Shown: in pieces, positions 8,482 to 15,658 of the stretch
How positions within the stretch are numbered: position 1 is the first letter of the stretch
Layout: each line of letters opens with the position of its first letter
Source: Chitinophaga pinensis
GTDB taxonomy: Bacteria > Bacteroidota > Bacteroidia > Chitinophagales > CAMDFR01
Direction of reading: 5' to 3'
DNA: 64,000 nucleotides
NCBI GenBank assembly: GCA_945897725.1
Contig: CAMDFR010000010.1
Span: 1-64,000 of the forward strand
Position numbers and translations under genes: made by a program
Notes under the pieces: generated by a model
The model's input: the letters and a program-made list of their open reading frames with translations, nothing else
The model's database searches: none
Told to the model about the DNA's origin: nothing

Positions 8482-8895
8482 TTGGGGTCGATTTTAAAAT
8501 ACGTTAGAAAAAACAAAAAATAATATAGTTTTATTATTTAATATATATAACTGTTAATGATGAGAAGGAAATTATTCGGTTTTTGTGTGCAGGTCGTTAC
8601 TGCTGCCCATCCCAATCACAAAGATGAACCACTTATGAAGTCAAGCGCACCACTTATGCAAGCTTTCTATGGTAAACGCATCAGGCTCTATATATTCGGC
8701 CATTTTATAAAAGTTGCTATACAAATACCTGAATCAGGATTGCCTTCATTAAAAAGATCATGAATTGAAAAAAAATAGAAAAAATGCTACATCATGTAAC
8801 ATTGAAAGCACTGATCAAAAATTGGAAGCTCCAGTGCTCGTCGATGAGATACTAAAAAAGGATTGATTTACAATTATTAATTACCAATTTTTATA
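8482..8895. other. 414-bp stretch without a convincing gene
   Basis: Only short, weak frames occur. One of 68 codons at 8557-8763 shows no recognisable feature, and an ATG-less frame at about 8765-8863 ends LEAPVLVDEILKKD. The region may hold decayed coding DNA, in keeping with the accessory character of 7.4-11 kb. No repeat or hairpin of note was seen. Confidence 0.4.
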
Positions 8896-9234
8896 ATGGC
8901 AGCATATAAAAAAAACAATCAACAGCTACTTTTTGAGCAGATTCACATACATAAAATAAAGTTACACCAGAATGTGGCAGATATGAGATATATTAAGAAG
9001 AAATACATCCAAGAAGAGAAGTATGAATCTGTTAGAATTTGCAATAAGTATATTCAACTAAATCTGGAATTCTATATTACCCTCGACTGGTTGCTGGACA
9101 TCTTACCTGAAAGTGGCGTTGGACTTACTTCTAGGATATATGTTGATTTTATAACCAAACATAAACTTAAAATTAATGGAATCAAACTTGCTTTTCAAAA
9201 ACAACACGATGCACAGCCTAGCATCAAATACTGA
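8896..9234 (+). CDS. Small hypothetical protein
   Basis: A basic protein of 112 residues, predicted mostly helical, with no signal peptide, membrane segment or motif that I recognise. The first 60 residues (QIHIHKIKLHQNVADMRYIKKKY) are strongly charged and could form a coiled coil; the rest carries DWLLDILPESGVGLTSRIYVDF. Its 3' end overlaps the next gene by 26 bp in another frame, suggesting that the two are expressed together. It lies in an accessory region and may be strain-specific. Confidence 0.55.
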   Translation: MAAYKKNNQQLLFEQIHIHKIKLHQNVADMRYIKKKYIQEEKYESVRICNKYIQLNLEFYITLDWLLDILPESGVGLTSRIYVDFITKHKLKINGIKLAFQKQHDAQPSIKY

Positions 9235-9616
9235 GCTCATTCAGGAAATTGAAGTCTCTGAAGCATTGCTGACTTCCTTTGAAGAGGAAGGTTATACTTA
9301 CCTGCATTGTGTGTATTATACTTCTCCCAAATATCATTTTGGTTGGTGGGTCAATATGAATGCAGACTGTTATTTGGAATCTGCTGTTTCGTCTGATAAG
9401 TTATCATTGATCAAAGCCATTAATATTCCGATGTCGCCTGCTCGGCATTATCTCAAACGAAAAGGTGATTGCTTGGGCTTTACACTTATTTTTCCGCGTG
9501 TGCCAAACGACTGGACATCGTTTCATTTCAGAGAGCTGAGCAATGCGGGGGATGGCTTATCCATTTCTCATATTTCTAGAAACAATAGTGGCGTGTATCG
9601 TTTGAGGATTGCTTGA
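9209..9616 (+). CDS. Small hypothetical protein, beta-rich
   Basis: Unrecognised protein of 135 residues. It is rich in aromatic residues and probably forms beta strands: YLHCVYYTSPKYHFGWWVN, later FTLIFPRVPNDWTSFHF, and at the end ISRNNSGVYRLRIA. The pattern of W/FHF followed by I-RNN-GVYRL is one I have seen at the C-terminus of assorted Bacteroidota proteins but cannot name. The ATG at 9209 is preferred over 9176 because it reduces the overlap with the upstream gene. Directly after it begins a block of dispersed repeats. Confidence 0.55.
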   Translation: MHSLASNTELIQEIEVSEALLTSFEEEGYTYLHCVYYTSPKYHFGWWVNMNADCYLESAVSSDKLSLIKAINIPMSPARHYLKRKGDCLGFTLIFPRVPNDWTSFHFRELSNAGDGLSISHISRNNSGVYRLRIA

Positions 9617-9645
9617 TGAAGTATGCTATGAAGTGATAGCTCTAA

Positions 9646-9708
9646 GAAAACAAGAGTGGGTATTCTTGTACCAAGCGAGGAGAGAAGACAGGAGCTAGAA
9701 GCTCGCGC
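9646..9708 (+). repeat. 63-bp direct repeat, copy 1
   Basis: Pairs with 9824-9886. The last 41 bases (from GTACCAAGCGAGGAGAGAAG on) match at 37 or more positions, the first 22 less well. An inverted repeat GAGCT/AGCTC lies near the 3' end. It resembles REP-type dispersed elements common in Bacteroidota. Confidence 0.75.
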
Positions 9709-9723
9709 CACTACTGGGGGCAC

Positions 9724-9764
9724 CCAAGGTTTGTGTCCCCACAAACCTTTATTATACAATACTT
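9724..9764 (+). repeat. 41-bp hairpin repeat, copy 1
   Basis: Contains a perfect 10-bp inverted repeat, AAGGTTTGTG and CACAAACCTT, with a 4-base loop (9726-9749), then TTATTATACAATACTT. The same element lies in the same orientation at 11065-11105, so that the two copies bracket the Xre/Fic pair. Confidence 0.85.
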
Positions 9765-9823
9765 ATGAGTCTTTTTACATATGCACATTTCGTCCTTATA
9801 GCTTCTTCCTTTTATAAGATAAA

Positions 9824-9886
9824 GAAAACAGAAGTAGGTAATAGGGTACCAAGCGAGGAGAGAAGACACGAGCTAGGAGCTCGTGC
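9824..9886 (+). repeat. 63-bp direct repeat, copy 2
   Basis: Second copy of the element at 9646-9708. Here the hairpin arms are longer, CACGAGCT and AGCTCGTG around AGG, a perfect 8-bp stem. Copies are 178 bp apart. Confidence 0.75.
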
Positions 9887-9917
9887 TAACTATGTGACTT
9901 TGAGTGAAAAAAAATCA

Positions 9918-9998
9918 GTTTATATGCTTCTATTTTTGTTTTCTTTTGTCAGTTTATATACTTACATTTGTTTTTATAAAGTCAGTATATAAACTTAC
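9918..9998 (+). promoter_or_regulatory. Operator-like repeats and promoter of the Xre/Fic pair
   Basis: Three related 10-mers precede the Xre gene: GTTTATATGC (9918), GTTTATATAC (9952) and its exact reverse complement GTATATAAAC (9985). Each is preceded by TCA, and the last two are followed by TTAC. A TACATTTG -7 box (9963-9970) lies between copies 2 and 3, so a bound protein would cover the promoter. Autoregulation by the Xre-family protein is the natural reading. Confidence 0.65.
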
Positions 9999-10002
9999 GA
10001 TA

Positions 10003-10461
10003 ATGAAAAATACATCACTACAGATTCAGCAATTGAATAGTAAAATGCTACGAATTGCCGTAATTAAAAAAATGATACCTCCACCTACTGGTTGGATAAG
10101 GGCGGTACGAACCGCTTTAGGAATGACTCTACAGCAATTAGGTAGTAAAATATTGATCACAAAGCAAAGTCTTATGGATATTGAACGTAGGGAAAAAGAA
10201 GGGTCCATCACACTAAAAACCTTGAGGGATGTTGCCAATGGTTTGGATATGGAACTGGTTTATGGTTTTGTTCCCAAAGATGGTTCACTTGATGCCTTGA
10301 TCGACCGAAAAGCAAAGGAATTGGCCACACAAATTGTGCTACGTACATCCAATACCATGAAACTGGAGGATCAAGCTAATTCTAATAAACGAATACAAAA
10401 AGCCATCAAAGAGAGGACGCAATCTATTAAAAACGAAATGCCTAAAATTTTATGGGATTAG
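10003..10461 (+). CDS. Xre-family HTH protein, mobile mystery protein A
   Basis: A 152-residue DNA-binding protein matching what I know as mobile mystery protein A. The helix-turn-helix lies in GWIRAVRTALGMTLQQLG and ITKQSLMDIERRE (about residues 30-66), followed by MELVYGFVPKDGSLD, a segment typical of this family. The start at 10003 follows the putative operator; a longer frame from 9904 runs through the promoter. The stop overlaps the start of the Fic gene by 10 bp. By analogy with toxin-antitoxin pairs it should repress the operon and perhaps restrain the Fic partner; that role is inferred. Confidence 0.85.
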   Translation: MKNTSLQIQQLNSKMLRIAVIKKMIPPPTGWIRAVRTALGMTLQQLGSKILITKQSLMDIERREKEGSITLKTLRDVANGLDMELVYGFVPKDGSLDALIDRKAKELATQIVLRTSNTMKLEDQANSNKRIQKAIKERTQSIKNEMPKILWD

Positions 10462-11048
10462 ACATTGACTTTATAGACGGACAAACGCCTTTAGAAGAAG
10501 AAGAAAAAGAGGGTCTGCTCATTCCTAGCATTGCCACCCGTGGTGAGTTAGATGAGTTTGAGCAGCAGAATATTGAAGGGGCAGTGCAATGGACATTAGG
10601 ACGTTCCTTTAAGCCGGAGTTGATTTTTACTGAAGACTTTATTCGCACATTGCATAAGCGGATGTATGGGAATGTATGGACATGGGCTGGTGAGTTTCGG
10701 AAAACCAACAAGAATATTGGTGTCGATAAATGGCAAATATCAAGCGAATTGAAATACTTGTTGGATGATGTGCTTTATTGGCATAAAAACAATACCTACG
10801 CACCCGATGAAATGGCCCTAAGGTTCAAGCACCGTATGGTAAGTATTCATTGTTTTGCAAATGGTAATGGCAGGCATAGCCGACTGATGGCAGACATAAT
10901 TATCGAGAAAATATGCAAACAACCTATTTTTAGTTGGGGTTCTTCCAAACTTGCTAAGGAAGGCGATTCGCGAGCAGCCTACCTAAAAGCCGTTAAAGCT
11001 GCCGACAGAGGCGATTATAGTGCGCTGATAGATTTTGCAAGAACATAA
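10452..11048 (+). CDS. Fic-domain protein, mobile mystery protein B
   Basis: A 198-residue Fic/DOC protein, the usual partner of mobile mystery protein A. Fic enzymes transfer AMP or related groups from nucleotides to target proteins. The core motif at about residues 134-146 is HCFANGNGRHSR: the catalytic His is present, the Pro after it is Cys, and the acidic Mg-binding residue is Asn. As I recall the family, Asn at that position is common, whereas Cys for Pro is less usual. Upstream features (WTWAGEFRKTNKNIG) form the flap region. It may be a toxin or a regulator; activity cannot be judged. The pair is bracketed by a 41-bp direct repeat, in line with mobility. Confidence 0.88.
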   Translation: MGLDIDFIDGQTPLEEEEKEGLLIPSIATRGELDEFEQQNIEGAVQWTLGRSFKPELIFTEDFIRTLHKRMYGNVWTWAGEFRKTNKNIGVDKWQISSELKYLLDDVLYWHKNNTYAPDEMALRFKHRMVSIHCFANGNGRHSRLMADIIIEKICKQPIFSWGSSKLAKEGDSRAAYLKAVKAADRGDYSALIDFART

Positions 11049-11064
11049 AGCATCTGATTTTACC

Positions 11065-11105
11065 CCAAGGTTTGTGTCCTCACAAACCTTTATTATTCAA
11101 TACTT
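11065..11105 (+). repeat. 41-bp hairpin repeat, copy 2
   Basis: Same orientation and same perfect 10-bp arms (11067-11076 and 11081-11090) as the copy at 9724; only the loop and one tail base differ. It begins 16 bp after the Fic stop and may also act as its terminator. Confidence 0.85.
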
Positions 11106-11217
11106 CTGATTTTTTTATAGTCATAGACTTGCTTGTATACTACCATTATTTTGAACGTCCTTCATAATAAAACTCCTGCATTATGCTTTACCTTTGATAA
11201 GCCTTAAAATCATTCAA

Positions 11218-11676
11218 ATGCAAATCATCCAATCTACCATCCTTATCAATGCCCCAAAATCCCTAGTATGGGACATCTTGATGGATATTGATCAATATAG
11301 CAAGTGGAATCTTTTTACGCCTACAGTTGAAACAAATTTTGAGATTGGTAGCAAAATTATTTTGCATGTAAACATGACACCAGGCAAAAAATTACTCAAA
11401 CAAACAGAACAAATTCTTTGGATAAAGGAACAAGAATCTGTGGCATGGGGCATTGAGGCGATGTTTCCAGTGCGAACAGAAAGAGCTCAAATACTCACCG
11501 AGAAATCTGCCACCCAAACAGAATATCATACCTACGATAAGTTCTGGGGCTTCTTAGTGCCTTTGGTGATGTTGATGTATAGAGATAAAGTGCAAGCAGG
11601 TTTTGATTCCGTAGCATTAGGCTTGAAAAACTATGCAGAGCAAGAATTTCAGCGGAGACAAAATGAAAAGGTTTAA
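11218..11676 (+). CDS. SRPBCC-family protein
   Basis: A START/SRPBCC-fold protein of 152 residues, of the polyketide cyclase/dehydrase type that binds hydrophobic ligands. The opening IIQSTILINAPKSLVWDILMDIDQYSKWN is the usual first strand and helix, and the C-terminus closes with the long helix (FDSVALGLKNYAEQEFQ). The ATG at 11218 is chosen; a TTG at 11194 would fall on a TACCTTTG -7 box at 11189-11196, which itself suggests transcription starting a few bases before the ATG. It converges with the SDR gene, overlapping by 4 bp. The ligand is unknown. Confidence 0.8.
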   Translation: MQIIQSTILINAPKSLVWDILMDIDQYSKWNLFTPTVETNFEIGSKIILHVNMTPGKKLLKQTEQILWIKEQESVAWGIEAMFPVRTERAQILTEKSATQTEYHTYDKFWGFLVPLVMLMYRDKVQAGFDSVALGLKNYAEQEFQRRQNEKV

Positions 11677-12644
11677 TGTCCTTTTAATAATGCTTCAGAT
11701 TTTTCCCAAAGCTTCTTTCCACTGATAGGATCCAAAGCTTTATCGTCCATCATTTTCTGCTGCATGAGATGTAAATACATACCTGTTGTATTTTGCAAGG
11801 AATGCGAACATGCTAGATATAATACAGGCGCAGCGGCCTCTTTAGGCGATTTAAAAAACAGGGCAAAGATTAGTTTTAATAGTGGCATAAAAATTTTAGG
11901 TGCCGCACGTGCGATATTGCTATTGATAGGGCCTGGACAAAGAGCAAACACTGATACGTTTATCTTGTCTGCATTTAATCGTCTGGATAATTCTGTAGCG
12001 AAAGTATTCATCAAGAGTTTATAATAACCATACAATGCGATGACCTTGCCCATAGTATAGTTTTCGAACACACCTAAATGATCAACATCAATGGGCTGTT
12101 GTGTGCGATGCGACTCTGATGAAACAAAAATAATGCGAGGCGCCTGCGCAGCATTTGCTACAATTATATTTTCAGACAATAAAAGATTGGCCAATTTAAA
12201 AGTCGATAAATAATTCACTAAAAACATTTGATCAAATCCGCTGGAAGTTTTTAGTGAACCCTTGGGAACCACGGCTGCGTTGAAGATACAGATGTCGATA
12301 AGAATTGATTTTTCTTTTAACTGTACCACTAAATTATCAATACTTTGGAGCTCACTGAGGTCAACAAAGAGCATCTCCACATTTTTGTTTCCAGATAATT
12401 TCATCACTTCAATGCCTGCATTTGGAATATCATTTCTGCAAGCCATAATCACATGTGCACCTCGTTCTGCTAATTGTGTAGCAATGGCAAATCCTAGCCC
12501 AGAATTGGCACCTGTCACCAAACAAGTTTTGCCATCTAATCTTTCATTGTCAGATAATTGACCAATAGGAATTTGTTTTTTAAACAAATCGAGAATGCCA
12601 TTCATTGTGGCTTTGAATGCCGAGTCGTATTTTTGATTATTCAT
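11673..12644 (-). CDS. Short-chain dehydrogenase/reductase
   Basis: NAD(P)-dependent oxidoreductase with the cofactor motif TGANSGLG, an NAA loop (CIFNAAVV), a catalytic serine in IFVSSES and the YGYYK active-site Tyr/Lys. It resembles retinol-dehydrogenase-like SDRs that act on alcohols or lipids. The ATG at 12644 overlaps the end of the upstream sulfotransferase gene by 8 bp; an in-frame ATG at 12677 lies deeper in that gene. Length is 323 residues. It is the last gene of a DUF1214, sulfotransferase, SDR operon. A lipid or steroid-like alcohol is a reasonable but unproved substrate. Confidence 0.85.
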   Translation of the reverse strand: MNNQKYDSAFKATMNGILDLFKKQIPIGQLSDNERLDGKTCLVTGANSGLGFAIATQLAERGAHVIMACRNDIPNAGIEVMKLSGNKNVEMLFVDLSELQSIDNLVVQLKEKSILIDICIFNAAVVPKGSLKTSSGFDQMFLVNYLSTFKLANLLLSENIIVANAAQAPRIIFVSSESHRTQQPIDVDHLGVFENYTMGKVIALYGYYKLLMNTFATELSRRLNADKINVSVFALCPGPINSNIARAAPKIFMPLLKLIFALFFKSPKEAAAPVLYLACSHSLQNTTGMYLHLMQQKMMDDKALDPISGKKLWEKSEALLKGH

Positions 12645-13836
12645 AAGGAATATCGAATTTTTTTCTATACATATCAAAGGCGGTATTCACATCCGCTGGG
12701 CTCAAACCAAAGTCAGCTAAGTCATATTGATGCACGCCGTATTTATGCTGTGTGTTTTCTTTATCAATGGTTTCTAATGCCTCTACAACACTTTCATTCA
12801 TCTCTAAACCTACGAATGAAAATATTTTTTGCATATTAGACTTTGCATCTTTCAGCATATCGTAATAGGAGAGATGCAACACTTTTGATGCAGCATTTTT
12901 GTCCCAGTAATCAATGGCTTTATTCATCATATAGCTATTTTTTTTGAGCCAATGATTGGCCACTTCCTTAGCATCTACTTCATCAGAAAAGATGGCTCTA
13001 CTTTGATAGACCATGCTACTAAAAGATGGTATCACTTTTAATGGGTCACGATAGGTATGTATGATATATGCGTCTGGAAACACTTGTAAGCTTTCTTCTA
13101 AAAACTCTAAGTACTGCGGTGTTTTGAGCACCCATCTGCTTTTTGGATGTTGCCATGTTAGGACTTGCAACACTTTTTTAAGATAAGTATAAGGATGCAA
13201 ATGACTTTGTATTTCTACCCATGCTGCATAGGAAGGCACATGCATGGTGGCTTCTGGAACGGTGCTCACAAAGCTCATATCATTCAACAATATATCTTCT
13301 TCTGGTGCTAGATGTTCTACTGGATGTATCGCAAAGAAATCGGGCGACATATATTTTAAAGCACGCTCAGCGGTTTTCGCAAATTGAATGCGTTGCTTAT
13401 TTTCAATATCATTGGCAATGGGAGCTGGTTGCAAAGCTTCCCAAGATAACAAAGCGCGCACATCTTTATGGGCACTCAACAAACGATGCAATCGAGTAGT
13501 ACCCGTTCTTTGCAGACCAGTGATGATAATCGGAGCTTTAATTTCGATGTGTAATATCTCAGGATTCTTTTTGATGATAGCTTCAATGCGTAATCGATTG
13601 GCGAGCACATTTACAATTCTTTGCCTGGTGATAAAACGACCAAAGGCATGCAACTTCGCCTCTTGTTTCATCGATTGCAATAATCGCTCTAAGCCTTCTT
13701 TAAAAGGGTCTTCGCCGAAATCTTTCAGTCCTGTTTTTTTTTCTGCGCTAGCGATTAAATCTGCTAATTCAAGGGTACTATCCCAATTAAAAAAATTGTA
13801 TGCACGAATGAGCCAAGGGCGATGAATCAACTTCAT
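12637..13836 (-). CDS. PAPS-dependent sulfotransferase family protein
   Basis: Transfers sulfonate from PAPS to an acceptor hydroxyl. The 5'-phosphosulfate loop is IIITGLQRTGTTRLHRLL at about residue 103, and the 3'-phosphate site is TYRDPLKVIPSFSS at about 265. The 399-residue length with a roughly 100-residue N-terminal helical extension matches the large bacterial Sulfotransfer_3-like group often linked to lipid or polyketide substrates. The gene overlaps both neighbours (4 bp upstream, 8 bp downstream), so the three are co-translated. No PAPS synthesis genes are in the window. Confidence 0.85.
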   Translation of the reverse strand: MKLIHRPWLIRAYNFFNWDSTLELADLIASAEKKTGLKDFGEDPFKEGLERLLQSMKQEAKLHAFGRFITRQRIVNVLANRLRIEAIIKKNPEILHIEIKAPIIITGLQRTGTTRLHRLLSAHKDVRALLSWEALQPAPIANDIENKQRIQFAKTAERALKYMSPDFFAIHPVEHLAPEEDILLNDMSFVSTVPEATMHVPSYAAWVEIQSHLHPYTYLKKVLQVLTWQHPKSRWVLKTPQYLEFLEESLQVFPDAYIIHTYRDPLKVIPSFSSMVYQSRAIFSDEVDAKEVANHWLKKNSYMMNKAIDYWDKNAASKVLHLSYYDMLKDAKSNMQKIFSFVGLEMNESVVEALETIDKENTQHKYGVHQYDLADFGLSPADVNTAFDMYRKKFDIPYE

Positions 13837-15005
13837 AAAGTGCTGGTTTTTTCATCCATCAAATCATGTAGTTTTACTAAGCGACATTGGGGCTCAGGAA
13901 AAACACTCGCATGCCACCATCTCCAAAGCATCGTACCACGGGTATGTCCGGTAGGATCTATCCAATTGTCAAAACCTAGATTCTGATGCGCAATCACTAC
14001 CTGTACAGCGCCATCATTTTTATATTTCGCACTATGTTTATTCACATGTATCGTAAAGTAACGATAGTCTAATGACTCCATCCAATGATTATTCAGTTGA
14101 AAATTCCAATGTCTGCAAGCAGGCGGCACTACATCGATCACCAAGGCTTCATCTTTTTCTACTTTCCAATAACTATGATAGTAGGCAATATTTTTATCGC
14201 CACCAGCAGCGGTAGATTTTGCTGGATCCATCTGCGGCAAACGGTTGCTGTGTTTAGAAAAATCGTTCGCCCATTTTGAGAAAAGCATGGAAGCGCCGGC
14301 AACAAAGGTTCCTGCCGTATTCAATCCATTGTCAATCATAGCAGCGCTAATTGGTTTTGGCTGTAATGGTCCATCGATGCTCACAATCTTCATCTCTGCA
14401 ATGTGCTCGTTGGCTCGGTCCAAATACGTTTGACGAACAATCAATAAAGACGTCGCATCTTCGATGCGCAACCAGTTTTTTCCTTTCCTTTCTTTACTCA
14501 AAATAATTTCGAAACTACCATCTGCTTCAAAGACCATGTCTTCCGCTTCTAGTGCACCACAAGGCGCTAAACCGCCCGTGCTACCATAACTTCCGCTCTG
14601 TGTAAAAAATCCTAGATAAAAAATCGTATTTCTAAAACCTGTAATTTTATATTCGTACTTGCCAGTGATTTGCGCATTTTGATAATAGTTATCAGGATTA
14701 TCTGCACCTAGTTTTACCGTCTCATGCACCATGCGTCTGAGCTCCGGAAACTCAGGGTCTGCATATTCTACAAAAGCCTCTAAACCGGCCCTTGTGAGCC
14801 TCGACAAATATCGATAGCCTTCTGCTTGATTGAACGCGTCAGTTGGCGCATTGGCATACAACATCGATGCACCAGCGGCTTTAAGCGTGTCGCAAAATTC
14901 TTCCCATGCTTTGCCAGAAACGATTCTTTCGCTATGGATGTCATCTTCTGTTTTGCCTTTGAGGCGTAATAAAAATTGATTCCATTTTTTGAAAATGGAG
15001 AGCAA
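13833..15005 (-). CDS. DUF1214 domain protein
   Basis: The C-terminal half has the DUF1214 pattern, ending GHTRGTMLWRWWHASVFPEPQC, and an EALVIDVVPPACRHWNFQLNNHW block. Function of the family is unknown; members are often found near sulfotransferases, SDRs and steroid or lipid genes. The start is a TTG at 15005, since no in-frame ATG occurs upstream and the next internal ATG would remove about 47 residues. It is the first gene of the operon with the sulfotransferase and SDR, overlapping the former by 4 bp. There is no signal peptide. Confidence 0.8.
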   Translation of the reverse strand: MLSIFKKWNQFLLRLKGKTEDDIHSERIVSGKAWEEFCDTLKAAGASMLYANAPTDAFNQAEGYRYLSRLTRAGLEAFVEYADPEFPELRRMVHETVKLGADNPDNYYQNAQITGKYEYKITGFRNTIFYLGFFTQSGSYGSTGGLAPCGALEAEDMVFEADGSFEIILSKERKGKNWLRIEDATSLLIVRQTYLDRANEHIAEMKIVSIDGPLQPKPISAAMIDNGLNTAGTFVAGASMLFSKWANDFSKHSNRLPQMDPAKSTAAGGDKNIAYYHSYWKVEKDEALVIDVVPPACRHWNFQLNNHWMESLDYRYFTIHVNKHSAKYKNDGAVQVVIAHQNLGFDNWIDPTGHTRGTMLWRWWHASVFPEPQCRLVKLHDLMDEKTSTL

Positions 15006-15658
15006 TGCAACGATAAACTTTTTGATAGGACTATATTTTATTTGTAAAGATAAAAATAAGAAAGTAATTGCTTTCTGGATGTCTTTTGTTTTTTTGAAGC
15101 TTGTCCTGCTCTTCGTTTTATCTTTTTTAGAACAGAAAAAAGGATATCACTGCGATCAGGGCTAGGCATCCTCCTCAGTATGTTTGCTTTTCAATAGGGG
15201 CATGTTAAATGTTATGATCCATGCTTGACATCTTGATCCGTTTATTTTGTATGATGCCTGTATTTCACACTAAATGGTGCTTGCGTCACTTCCAAGTACT
15301 GTTCATCAAACTAAAAGAGTGATGTGTGATATTGTAATTTACAACCATTGTGTTAATTTTACATTAACTAGTATAATCAAATGTATGTTTAAGAGGAGTC
15401 ATCAAAGATCTAGAGGAATAAATGTTTTAGGAGGAATGTTCCTTGGCACCCATACTATGTGGCTATTATTTCTATTGACTTGCTTTCATTCCAACGTATC
15501 TTCTAACAGCATTGGGAAAACGACAGCAAAGAATGCTTTTCAACATTGCAAGCCGACTGATTTTTTCCATCGAGCAAACACAAATGCTTTGAGGGTGGAT
15601 GATCACAAAGTGCTGTCTAAAAATTATATACCATTCAAAACAATAAAATTTAAATCTT
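15006..15658. other. 653-bp intergenic region
   Basis: Separates the DUF1214 operon (minus strand) from the hydrolase gene (plus strand). A 130-codon frame at 15274-15666 has no recognisable domain, an uneven composition and overlaps the hydrolase start, so it is not called. No clear TAnnTTTG/TTTG promoter pair or repeat was found. Confidence 0.45.

Larger units (their letters stand above)
9617..10002. other. Repeat-rich intergenic block before the Xre/Fic pair
   Basis: This 386-bp stretch has no gene. It holds two 63-bp direct repeats (9646-9708, 9824-9886), one copy of a 41-bp hairpin repeat (9724-9764), and an operator-like set of three related 10-mers (9918-9994) in front of the Xre-family gene. 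A reading frame at 9765-9992 is made of repeat sequence and is not counted. Confidence 0.7.

Noticed and set aside
8557-8763. 68-codon open frame
   Set aside because: No recognisable features or signals. It is too short to stand on length alone in AT-rich DNA.
8765-8863. Short ATG-less frame ending LEAPVLVDEILKKD
   Set aside because: The ending looks protein-like, but it could only start at TTG and has about 32 codons. It may be gene remains.
9765-9992. 75-codon open frame
   Set aside because: Made largely of the 63-bp repeat and the operator region of the Xre gene. A coding role is not credible.
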